DNA of 8,106 bases, from assembly GCA_045646465.1 (NCBI GenBank), contig JAZRKT010000054.1:1-8106 (forward strand). Direction: 5' to 3'. Both the position numbers and the translations under genes were made by a program. This document shows, one piece after another, positions 1 through 5,723 of the stretch. Under the pieces are notes generated by a model, which worked only from the letters and a program-made list of their open reading frames with translations, had not been told where the DNA came from and made no database searches. Within the stretch, counting starts at the first letter, position 1, and the number at the start of each line of letters is the position of its first letter. Origin of the DNA: UMGS1387 sp045646465 (GTDB lineage Bacteria > Bacillota > Clostridia > Oscillospirales > CAG-382).

Positions 1-1424
1 ATTACAAGAATTCTGTCGCAGACGCCGAGAAGCTCCGGCATTTCAGAGGAAACCATAATGACGCCCTTGCCTTCGTCTGCAAGCTTGCCGATAAGACGGT
101 AAATTTCAAACTTTGCACCTACGTCAATGCCTCGTGTGGGCTCGTCAAGAAGCAGTATCTTGGGCTGTGTAAGAAGCCACCTGCCAAGGATAACCTTTTG
201 CTGGTTTCCGCCTGAAAGCGTGCGGATTTTGGTTTTGCCGGACGGCGTTTTTACGTTCATAGCTTTTATGACGTAGTCGGTGCTCTTTTTGATTTTCGAG
301 CTGTTGAGAAAGGGCCCTGTTCTGTGCTTGTCAATGCTTGAAATAACTGCGTTTTCGCTGACGGGAAGTATGCCGAAAATACCTGTGGCACGCCGTTCCT
401 CAGTAAGAAGAGCAAAACCGTTGTTTATTGCATCCCTTGCATTTTTGTTGTAAATTCTTTTACCCGAAAGATATATTTCTCCTTCTTTTCTAGTGAGAAT
501 TCCGTAAAGAGTTTCAAGAAGCTCTGTTCTTCCCGAGCCGTCAAGACCTGCAACACCTAAGATTTCTCCCTTTTTCAGGGTGAAGGAAACGCTGTCAAGA
601 CGGTTGTAGAGACCTGACATATTCTTTACTTCAAGAAGCGTCTGCGATAAATCCCGCACCGATGGCTCGGGGTATCTGTCTGTCAGCTCTCTGCCCACCA
701 TAAGGCGTATGATTTCTTCCATTGTCAGCTCCTTTGCGGGGCGTGTGGCGACGTGCCTGCCGTCACGCATTATGGTGATGTCGTCGGAAATTTTCAGTAT
801 TTCCTCCATTTTGTGGGAGATATAAATAATACCGCAGCCCTTTTCTTTCAGCATTTCAATGATTTTGAAAAGATGCTCAACCTCCTTTTCAGTAAGGGAG
901 GAGGTAGGCTCGTCAAAGACAATTATTTTGGCGTCGTATGAAACAGCCTTTGCAATTTCAACCATCTGGCGCATTGAAACCGATAGCTTTCCCATAACCG
1001 TTTTGGGGTCAAGCTTAAGCCCCAGTCTTGACAAAATTTCACTTGTTTCCCTGTGCATACGCTTTTCCTTTACAATGGGAAAAAGCTTGTGCAATACAGG
1101 CAGACGTCCCATCCACATATTTTCGCTTACATTTCGTTTAAGCGCCTGATTAAGCTCCTGATGCACCATAGCAACTCCGCTTTCAAGCGCCATTCGAGAG
1201 TTTCTGAAGTCAACCTCACTGCCGTCAACGTAAATATGACCGCTGTCCTTTTTATATACTCCGAAAAGACATTTCATCAGCGTTGATTTTCCTGCACCGT
1301 TTTCACCCATAAGGGCGTGAACTGTGCCTTTTCTCACGGTAAGCGAGACGTCCTGCAGAGCCTTTACACCGGGAAAGGATTTGGATATATTTTCCATTTT
1401 CAATACAATGGCTTCTTGCTGCAA
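1..1424 (-). CDS. mglA: Galactose/glucose-type sugar ABC transporter ATP-binding protein MglA, 3' end cut by window edge
   Basis: Cytoplasmic ATPase subunit that powers import of a monosaccharide delivered by the binding protein encoded just upstream. My translation of the minus strand gives 474 residues without a stop. It has two fused ABC domains. Domain 1 has Walker A GENGAGKST (residues 40-48), a degenerate signature LSVSMRQ (147-153) and Walker B IIVFDEPTSSLT (167-178). Domain 2 has a Walker-A-like GLDGSGRT (293-300) in which Arg replaces the usual Lys, signature LSGGNQQK (403-410) and Walker B LLLDEPTRGID. This unequal pair is typical of the MglA/RbsA family and the wording is closest to MglA. 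E. coli MglA has 506 residues, so about 30 C-terminal residues lie beyond the edge. The start is taken as TTG at 1424, with GGAGG 8 nt upstream. An in-frame GTG at 1433 and an ATG at 1397 are alternatives. It lies 35 bp after mglB and is surely co-transcribed with it. Confidence 0.95.
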   Translation of the reverse strand, partial: MQQEAIVLKMENISKSFPGVKALQDVSLTVRKGTVHALMGENGAGKSTLMKCLFGVYKKDSGHIYVDGSEVDFRNSRMALESGVAMVHQELNQALKRNVSENMWMGRLPVLHKLFPIVKEKRMHRETSEILSRLGLKLDPKTVMGKLSVSMRQMVEIAKAVSYDAKIIVFDEPTSSLTEKEVEHLFKIIEMLKEKGCGIIYISHKMEEILKISDDITIMRDGRHVATRPAKELTMEEIIRLMVGRELTDRYPEPSVRDLSQTLLEVKNMSGLYNRLDSVSFTLKKGEILGVAGLDGSGRTELLETLYGILTRKEGEIYLSGKRIYNKNARDAINNGFALLTEERRATGIFGILPVSENAVISSIDKHRTGPFLNSSKIKKSTDYVIKAMNVKTPSGKTKIRTLSGGNQQKVILGRWLLTQPKILLLDEPTRGIDVGAKFEIYRLIGKLADEGKGVIMVSSEMPELLGVCDRILV

Positions 1425-1459
1425 AACCTGCACCTCCAACCTTTAAAGCCCGTGTCTTG

Positions 1460-2533
1460 TTATTCTTCACCTAAATATGCAGAATAGGGGATGCTGATTT
1501 TCCAGGAACCCGTGATGTTGTCGCGGTTGATTTCGTGAAGTGCCTCGTTACCCGTGATAAAGTTGTCAAGCACCTTGATGATAGTTTGCGCCATACCTTG
1601 AGCATCCTGCTTGACAGTACCTGTCATAGAGCCGTTTCTAATGGCACTTTTTGCGGCATCGGTGGCATCAACTCCGAAAACGGGAATGGTAACTGAGCTT
1701 GTGGGGAGATTGTAGCCTGCGCTTTGAAGTGCAGAGATGGCACCCAACGCCATTTCGTCATTGTTGGCAAGAACAAGCTCAACCATATTGTCTGTGTTTT
1801 CGCTGTATTGGGCAAGAATTGTGCTCATATAGTTTGTGGCAGCGGCACTTGACCATAAGCCGTCCTGGTCAACAAGATACTTGTTTTTGTTGGATTCGTC
1901 GTAGTACATAAGGCTTTGATAACCGTTTTCGGTTAAAATTCTGTCGCAGTCTTCAACGGCAAAGCGTGTTCTTGCAATTGCCTCCATATTGCCCTCCTGA
2001 CCCTTGAACATAACGTAGCTTATTTTTCCGTCGCCGTTAAGGACAACCTTATCAAAATTTTCCACAAGATAGTTGCCTGTCATTTCGCCCTGAAGTCTGC
2101 CAGCCATTTCGTAGTCGGTGCCTATAAAAATACATTTTTTGTACTTGCCTATAACATCCTCGTCAACGCTTCTGTTGAAGAAAATTACGGGAATATCCTT
2201 TTCCTTTGCCATATTGATAATGTTGACGGCGGCATCCTCGGAGCCTGTGTCAACGACGTTTACTATCAGAGCCTTTGCACCCTTTGCTATAGAGGTCTGA
2301 ATCTGCTCGGTCTGGGTTGTCTGATTGCCGTTGGCGTCGTAGTCGTTGAAAATAACGCCCGACTCCTTAAGCATTTTGTCCATATTGCTTCTTACGCCGG
2401 AAATGTATGTGTCGCTGAAAGTGTAGTAAAATACGCCAACCTCTCCGTCGCCGCTTTCTTTTTTTGAAAAATTACAGGAGCACAGGTTAAGTGCACAAAA
2501 AACCGCTAAGATGAAAAAAGTGATTCTTCTCAT
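1460..2533 (-). CDS. mglB: Galactose/glucose-type ABC transporter substrate-binding lipoprotein MglB
   Basis: Extracytoplasmic, membrane-anchored sugar receptor of the importer, 357 residues. A hydrophobic signal peptide (residues 1-19) ends in a lipobox L-C-S-C with lipidated Cys20, as expected for a Gram-positive binding protein. The rest is a type I periplasmic-binding fold (Peripla_BP_4). Alignment by eye to E. coli MglB keeps ligand positions Asp41, Asn120, Arg188, Trp227, the ANND motif (256-259) and Asp289. The E. coli His152, Asp154 and Asn256 positions appear as Asn182, Glu184 and Gln309, so sugar preference may differ somewhat. The calcium loop is only partly kept: LNGDGKI is present at 165-171, but the first Asp ligand is Val164. 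The start ATG has GAGAGG 11 nt upstream. It is first in an mglBA(C) operon. A ribose or other hexose specificity is possible but less likely. Confidence 0.93.
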   Translation of the reverse strand: MRRITFFILAVFCALNLCSCNFSKKESGDGEVGVFYYTFSDTYISGVRSNMDKMLKESGVIFNDYDANGNQTTQTEQIQTSIAKGAKALIVNVVDTGSEDAAVNIINMAKEKDIPVIFFNRSVDEDVIGKYKKCIFIGTDYEMAGRLQGEMTGNYLVENFDKVVLNGDGKISYVMFKGQEGNMEAIARTRFAVEDCDRILTENGYQSLMYYDESNKNKYLVDQDGLWSSAAATNYMSTILAQYSENTDNMVELVLANNDEMALGAISALQSAGYNLPTSSVTIPVFGVDATDAAKSAIRNGSMTGTVKQDAQGMAQTIIKVLDNFITGNEALHEINRDNITGSWKISIPYSAYLGEE

Positions 2534-2574
2534 TTGCTTGTATACCTCTCTTTTAATTTTGGTTGTTTTTACGC

Positions 2575-2602
2575 TTTTTATTGTTTGCAGGGTGTTTGTA
2601 AA
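2575..2602 (-). promoter_or_regulatory. Possible mglB promoter (weak)
   Basis: Read on the minus strand, TTTACA (2602-2597) and TAAAAA (2580-2575) are separated by 16 bp, upstream of the mglB start. The -35 is 5/6 and the -10 only 4/6 to the sigma-A consensus. It overlaps two of the TGTTTG boxes, as would fit an activated promoter. No better minus-strand match was seen in this region, but the assignment is tentative. Confidence 0.25.
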
Positions 2603-2741
2603 TATTCACGTATGTTTGGATTATTCCTCTTTTTGTTAAAACTTATTCCAAACATATGCCAAAAAATACGCTCTCAATATGTGCATAAGTAACAAACTTA
2701 AAAAAACACGTAATTTTTTGGATATTTTCACTAAATGGCTA

Positions 2742-2770
2742 TTGACTTTTTATAAAAAATAGTGTAATAT
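2742..2770 (+). promoter_or_regulatory. Sigma-A promoter of the P-loop gene
   Basis: TTGACT (2742-2747) and TAATAT (2765-2770) are separated by exactly 17 bp, each 5/6 to consensus. Transcription would start near 2777, giving a leader of about 55 nt. The leader includes a small AGAG-GTAA-CTCT hairpin (2787-2798) and AAGGAGG (2817-2823), 8 nt before the ATG. Confidence 0.8.
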
Positions 2771-2831
2771 ATATACAAGAAATCTTAGAGGTAACTCTTA
2801 TAGATAAATCACCCACAAGGAGGAACACATT

Positions 2832-3242
2832 ATGTTAAAAATCTTCGCAGGACTCAAGGGTTCCGGAAAAACAAAGCACCTTATCGAAATGGTAAACGCA
2901 GCTCAGGAAAAGACATCGGGTAACGTTGTATGTATCGAAAAGGGCACAAAGCTCATTCACGAAATCAATCCACAGACCAGACTTGTTGATATATCGGAAT
3001 ATTCTGTTGACACAGCCGAAAAGCTATACGGATTTATATGTGGAGCGCTCAGCGCAAACTTCGACATTACAGATTTGTTTATCGACTCTGCTTTAAAGAT
3101 CTGTGCAGAAGACCTTGCAGGCTTTGAAAAGTTTGCACTTGCGGTACTTCCCATTCTCGAAGCAAGAAACGTAAGCTTTACGATGACAGCTTCCATAGAG
3201 GTTGACAAGATTCCCGCATCCCTTAAGGAATACCTTGCTTAA
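2832..3242 (+). CDS. Small P-loop ATP-binding protein of unknown function
   Basis: A 136-residue soluble protein starting at ATG 2832, behind a strong AAGGAGG. Near the N-terminus, GLKGSGKT (residues 7-14) is a classic Walker A loop following a beta strand (MLKIFA). DLFIDSA (81-87) is a hydrophobic strand ending in Asp and could be the Walker B element. FTMTASIE (116-123) looks like a following beta strand. The order fits a minimal RecA/P-loop NTPase core, too short to carry extra domains, with no signal peptide or membrane segment. From memory, similar short proteins in Clostridia are annotated as hypothetical or loosely as PilT-like ATP-binding proteins. Nothing here supports a pilus role. 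It has its own promoter and terminator, so neighbours give no functional clue. Nucleotide binding is likely; the actual function is unknown. Confidence 0.85.
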   Translation: MLKIFAGLKGSGKTKHLIEMVNAAQEKTSGNVVCIEKGTKLIHEINPQTRLVDISEYSVDTAEKLYGFICGALSANFDITDLFIDSALKICAEDLAGFEKFALAVLPILEARNVSFTMTASIEVDKIPASLKEYLA

Positions 3243-3268
3243 GAAAGGGTACGCCAAAGAACAAAATG

Positions 3269-3299
3269 ACCCCGTCCGGATGGACGGGGTTTGTTTTTG
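3269..3299 (+). terminator. Rho-independent terminator of the P-loop gene
   Basis: A perfect 9-bp stem, ACCCCGTCC (3269-3277) with GGACGGGGT (3282-3290), a GGAT loop, then TTTGTTTTT. It sits 27 bp after the stop codon and closes the gene as a single-gene unit. Confidence 0.95.
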
Positions 3300-3371
3300 C
3301 TGTAAACTTTGAAATGTTAGTAAATAGAAAATTAAAAAAGTTGTTTATTAAAAAAATTGGAAAACCTGCAT

Positions 3372-3377
3372 TATAAT
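3372..3377 (+). promoter_or_regulatory. Probable -10 box of the lipoprotein gene
   Basis: A perfect TATAAT lies 62 bp before the start codon. No good -35 is found at 16-18 bp upstream; that stretch is A-rich (TTAAAAA-like). Transcription would begin near 3384 and include the whole hairpin at 3408-3440. A weak or activator-dependent promoter is the likeliest reading. Confidence 0.45.
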
Positions 3378-3407
3378 TTCAGCATATTAGTGAAAATAAC
3401 GCAAAAA

Positions 3408-3440
3408 ATAAATTCGAGTCTGAAGGAGGCTTGAATTTAT
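3408..3440 (+). promoter_or_regulatory. Hairpin enclosing the ribosome binding site and start codon of the lipoprotein gene
   Basis: Bases 3408-3420 pair with 3428-3440 over 13 continuous positions (11 Watson-Crick, 2 G-U), closing a 7-nt loop TGAAGGA (3421-3427). The Shine-Dalgarno AAGGAGG (3423-3429) lies mostly in the loop, with its last two G paired. The A and U of the AUG (3439-3440) form the base of the stem. This could reduce initiation, or respond to temperature or a factor. The pairing is seen in the sequence; the regulatory role is inference. Confidence 0.55.
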
Positions 3441-3930
3441 GAAAATCAAAAATACAATTATAATAATGATATGTGCACTTTGCGCAGTTGTGATGTGTTC
3501 CTGCTCAAGAGATATGATGAGAACAGGCACAAATCTTAAGAACGATGCAAAAAGAGGCATTGACAACGCTATAAGAAACGGCGAAAACGTAGTGGATTAC
3601 GGTATGGGAGCCTTGGATAACGGCTATGGTAGCGCAGGTGAAGGCTACTACAGAGGCGGCAGAGGAATGAATGACGGCTTTGGCACCTACGGCGCAAACA
3701 GCGGCTACAGCTCCTATGTAGGAAACGAAACAACAACTACCGTTACGGGAAGTGACGGCGGAATGGACCTTTTTCCAACAATCCGTGATAATTCCCGTGA
3801 CAATTTCGGGCAGGTGAATACTACCAACGGCTCGTCTGACGGTGGTATGGGCGATATTTACGATGACACTGATAGCAACAGAAATTCGCTGAGAACAGAT
3901 AAGTTCAATAAAAAGTACGTCAAAAAGTAA
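3439..3930 (+). CDS. Gly/Asn-rich lipoprotein of unknown function
   Basis: A 163-residue predicted lipoprotein. Residues 1-21 form a signal peptide with a hydrophobic core rich in Ile, Cys and Val, ending in lipobox M-C-S-C with Cys22 as the lipidated residue. Residues 30-55 could form a short amphipathic helix. From about 55 to 150 the chain is low-complexity, rich in Gly, Asn, Asp, Ser, Thr and Tyr (YYRGGRG, ETTTTVTGSDGG), so probably disordered and exposed on the cell surface. The tail is basic (KFNKKYVKK). I recognise no domain or catalytic motif. The start ATG 3439 has AGGAGG 9 nt upstream, but both lie in a hairpin. The gene appears monocistronic, with its own -10 and terminator. A structural, spore or envelope role is possible, but the sequence does not decide. 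Confidence 0.82.
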   Translation: MKIKNTIIIMICALCAVVMCSCSRDMMRTGTNLKNDAKRGIDNAIRNGENVVDYGMGALDNGYGSAGEGYYRGGRGMNDGFGTYGANSGYSSYVGNETTTTVTGSDGGMDLFPTIRDNSRDNFGQVNTTNGSSDGGMGDIYDDTDSNRNSLRTDKFNKKYVKK

Positions 3931-3936
3931 AATATG

Positions 3937-3972
3937 AGGGCAACTCTTATAAGTGAGCTGCCCTTGTTTTTT
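3937..3972 (+). terminator. Rho-independent terminator of the lipoprotein gene
   Basis: Outer stem AGGGCA (3937-3942) with TGCCCT (3959-3964) and inner CTC/GAG (3944-3946 with 3955-3957), followed by TTGTTTTTT. It begins 7 bp after the stop codon. Confidence 0.85.
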
Positions 3973-3990
3973 GTTAGTTATTCTTTTTGC

Positions 3991-4034
3991 AAAAAAAACT
4001 TGCTTCGGCGTGCCGTATTGTGAGGCTCGCAGCA
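3991..4034 (-). terminator. Rho-independent terminator for the minus-strand acn-icd unit
   Basis: Read on the minus strand, TGCTGCG-A-GCC (4034-4024) pairs with GGC-A-CGC-CGA-AGCA (4014-4001), with one A-A mismatch and a 3-nt bulge. An 8-T run follows two bases later (3998-3991). It lies 84 bp beyond the icd stop. A second, simpler hairpin (4053-4092) sits between, so this may be the final stop for icd transcripts. Confidence 0.65.
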
Positions 4035-4052
4035 TACGTCATTTTCAAAGCA

Positions 4053-4092
4053 AAGCCTTTCAACAACGTTACCTGTCTGTACGTAAAGGCTT
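4053..4092. terminator. Hairpin in the convergent region after icd
   Basis: AAGCCTTT (4053-4060) pairs with AAAGGCTT (4085-4092), with an inner ACGT/ACGT stem interrupted by small bulges. On the plus strand it is followed by an A/T run (ATAAAATTTTTTT). On the minus strand only a poor T tract follows. It may act as a weak bidirectional terminator or as a 3'-end stabiliser of icd mRNA. Confidence 0.4.
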
Positions 4093-4117
4093 ATAAAATT
4101 TTTTTAAAAAATAAATT

Positions 4118-5326
4118 TTAAAGCTTTTTTTCAAGATTTGCTCTTATTGCAACAATAAAGTCCTTTGTATTTACGGGCTTTGCTTCGATGTCCTCGGCAA
4201 GGTTTACAAGGTCCTTTGTCATAATACCGCTGCAAAGGGTGTCAATGCACGCCTCCTCAAGCTTGTCTGCAAAAGACATAAGCTCGGGAAGCTTGTCAAG
4301 CTCGCCTCTTTTTCTTAAAGCTCCCGTCCAGGCGTAGATTGTTGCCATAGGATTGGTGCTTGTTTCTTCGCCTTTCAGATGCTTGTAGTAATGACGTGTT
4401 ACCGTGCCGTGAGCTGCCTCGTACTCATAATTTCCGTCAGGACTTACAAGCACGCTTGTCATCATTGCAAGTGAGCCGAATGCCGTTGAAACCATATCGC
4501 TCATAACGTCGCCGTCGTAGTTTTTAAGTGCCCAGATGTAGCCGCCTTCGCTTCTGATTACACGTGCAACAGCATCGTCGATAAGGGTGTAGAAATATTC
4601 AATGCCAAGCTCCTCGAACTTTGCCTTGTACTGCGTTTCGTAAAGTTCTGCAAAAATATCCTTGAAGGTGTGGTCGTACTTTTTGCTGATGGTGTCCTTG
4701 GTTGAGAACCACAGGCTCTGTTTTGTGTCAATGGCAAACTTGAAGCAGGAGTGAGCAAACGCTTTAATGGAGCTTTCCTTGTTGTACTGACCCTGAAGGA
4801 TACCACCGCATTCAAAATCGTAAATCTTTTCTCTAATTTCCTTGCCGTCCTTCTCTGTATAAACAAGCGAGGCTTCTGCTCCTTGGGGAACCTTAAGCTC
4901 TGCCGCCTTGTATACGTCGCCGTAGGCATGACGGGCAATAGTAATGGGCTTATTCCAGCTTCTTACAGCGGGCTTAATGAAAGGCAGAAGAATAGGTGCA
5001 CGGAAAACGGTGCCGTCAAGAACGGCTCTTATTGTGCCGTTGGGGCTCTTCCACATTTCGGTGAGGTTGTATTCTTCAACTCTCTGCGCGTTGGGTGTAA
5101 TGGTTGCGCACTTAACGGCAACACCGTATTTTTTGTTGGCGTTTGCTGCATCCCAGGTAACCTGATCCTTTGTTTTTTCTCTTTCGGGAAGACCGAGGTC
5201 ATAGTACTCTGTCTTTAAATCCACAAAGGGCAAAAGAAGCTCGTCCTTAATCATCGTCCAGATGATTCTTGTCATTTCGTCCCCGTCCATTTCGACTAAG
5301 GGGGTTGTCATTTTGATTTTTTCCAT
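4118..5326 (-). CDS. icd: NADP-dependent isocitrate dehydrogenase, eukaryote-like homodimeric type (EC 1.1.1.42)
   Basis: Cytoplasmic enzyme that oxidatively decarboxylates isocitrate to 2-oxoglutarate, making NADPH. Its 402 residues align almost without gaps to human IDH1 by eye, the subfamily II form rather than the E. coli Icd type. Substrate residues are all present: Thr77, Ser94, Asn96, Arg100 and Arg109 (in WKSPNGTIR and GTVFR), Arg132 and Tyr139. Catalytic Lys210 (STKDT) is kept, as are metal ligands Asp250 (LIDD), Asp273 and Asp277 (NYDGDVMSD). The cofactor loop AAHGTVTRHY (304-313) with Arg311-His312 indicates NADP rather than NAD. STNP (323-326) follows. ATG 5326 has AAGAGG 9 nt upstream. 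It lies downstream of an aconitase-family gene on the same strand, giving consecutive steps to glutamate precursor, but 397 bp of repeats separate them. Confidence 0.97.
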   Translation of the reverse strand: MEKIKMTTPLVEMDGDEMTRIIWTMIKDELLLPFVDLKTEYYDLGLPEREKTKDQVTWDAANANKKYGVAVKCATITPNAQRVEEYNLTEMWKSPNGTIRAVLDGTVFRAPILLPFIKPAVRSWNKPITIARHAYGDVYKAAELKVPQGAEASLVYTEKDGKEIREKIYDFECGGILQGQYNKESSIKAFAHSCFKFAIDTKQSLWFSTKDTISKKYDHTFKDIFAELYETQYKAKFEELGIEYFYTLIDDAVARVIRSEGGYIWALKNYDGDVMSDMVSTAFGSLAMMTSVLVSPDGNYEYEAAHGTVTRHYYKHLKGEETSTNPMATIYAWTGALRKRGELDKLPELMSFADKLEEACIDTLCSGIMTKDLVNLAEDIEAKPVNTKDFIVAIRANLEKKL

Positions 5327-5479
5327 AGTTCAATACCTCTTACTTTTCTTGAAAGAAAAGGTAAGCAAAAGAACTTTATATTGTCACCTTTTCTTTTTAT
5401 GATGAAAATTTAACTATTGTTCTCGATTGGACAATAACACCACCAAGCAACGGCGGTGTTATTTGCCGCAGAATTAAAT

Positions 5480-5507
5480 AGTATACTTGCCTTGAAAGAA
5501 AAGGTAA
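5480..5507 (-). promoter_or_regulatory. Possible promoter toward icd at the copy 1/copy 2 junction
   Basis: On the minus strand, TTACCT (5507-5502) and TATACT (5485-5480) are 16 bp apart. The -10 is 5/6 and the -35 about 3/6. The -35 lies in copy 2 and the -10 in copy 1, so the element exists only because the copies are in tandem. It would give icd an internal promoter. Tentative. Confidence 0.25.
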
Positions 5508-5622
5508 GCAAAAGAGCTTTATATTGTCACCTTTTCTTTTTATGATGAAAATTTAACTATTGTTCTCGATTGGACAATAACACCACCAAGCAACGGCGGT
5601 GTTATTTGCCGAAGAATTAAAT

Positions 5623-5650
5623 AGTATACTTGCCTTGAAAGAAAAGGTAA
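5623..5650 (-). promoter_or_regulatory. Possible promoter toward icd at the copy 2/copy 3 junction
   Basis: The same TTACCT-16-TATACT arrangement recurs exactly one repeat period away (-35 at 5650-5645, -10 at 5628-5623). The weak -35 keeps confidence low. Confidence 0.25.
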
Positions 5651-5723
5651 GCAAAAGAACTTTATATTGTCACCTTTTCTTTTTTTGATTGAAAATTTTC
5701 TCTTTGCTTGCTTTATCTTTTTA

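Larger units (their letters stand above)
2534..2831. promoter_or_regulatory. Divergent promoter region between mglB and the P-loop gene, with repeated TGTTTG boxes
   Basis: AT-rich region with no gene in any frame. On the mglB side, TGTTTG occurs on the plus strand at 2582, 2593 and 2613 (steps of 11 and 20 bp, about one and two helical turns). TATGTTTGGA (2611-2620) is mirrored by TCCAAACATA (2647-2656), a perfect 10-bp inverted repeat with a 26-bp spacer. These are candidate operator sites for sugar-dependent control of mgl. No regulator gene lies in the window, so the binding protein is unknown. Confidence 0.45.
5348..5697. repeat. 143-bp tandem repeat, two full copies plus a partial third, between the hydratase gene and icd
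   Basis: This array fills most of the 397-bp gene-free stretch 5327-5723. Copy 1 is 5348-5490 and copy 2 is 5491-5633, differing at only two positions (A5373/G5516 and C5469/A5612). Copy 3 starts at 5634 and matches for 51 bp before fading near 5697. Each full unit has two hairpins. One is AAAGAAAAGGT with ACCTTTTCTTT (5352-5362 with 5386-5396). The other is a 12-position stem, AATAACACCACC with GGCGGTGTTATT (5433-5444 with 5452-5463) around a 7-nt loop. The array starts a few bases upstream of the icd ribosome binding site. It encodes no credible protein. Confidence 0.95.

Noticed and set aside
293..560. Arg in place of Lys in the second Walker A of MglA as a sign of inactivation
   Set aside because: A degenerate nucleotide site is normal in the MglA/RbsA family, and all other motifs are intact.
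2787..2802. AACTCTTATA after a GAGG block, shared between the P-loop gene leader and the lipoprotein terminator (3936-3952)
   Set aside because: The match is only about 10 bp in AT-rich DNA with different structural contexts, so it is probably chance.
3505..4035. 176-codon minus-strand open frame opposite the lipoprotein gene
   Set aside because: It starts inside the icd terminator hairpin, lies antisense to a gene with good start signals, and has no convincing ribosome site or protein-like composition.
4751..5218. 155-codon plus-strand open frame opposite icd
   Set aside because: It is a shadow of a well-conserved gene; antisense frames of this length are common opposite such codon usage.
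5690..5699. GAAAATTTTC palindrome as a possible CodY-type site
   Set aside because: The order of half-sites does not match the known AATTTTC-W-GAAAATT motif, and the sequence is simple AT-rich.
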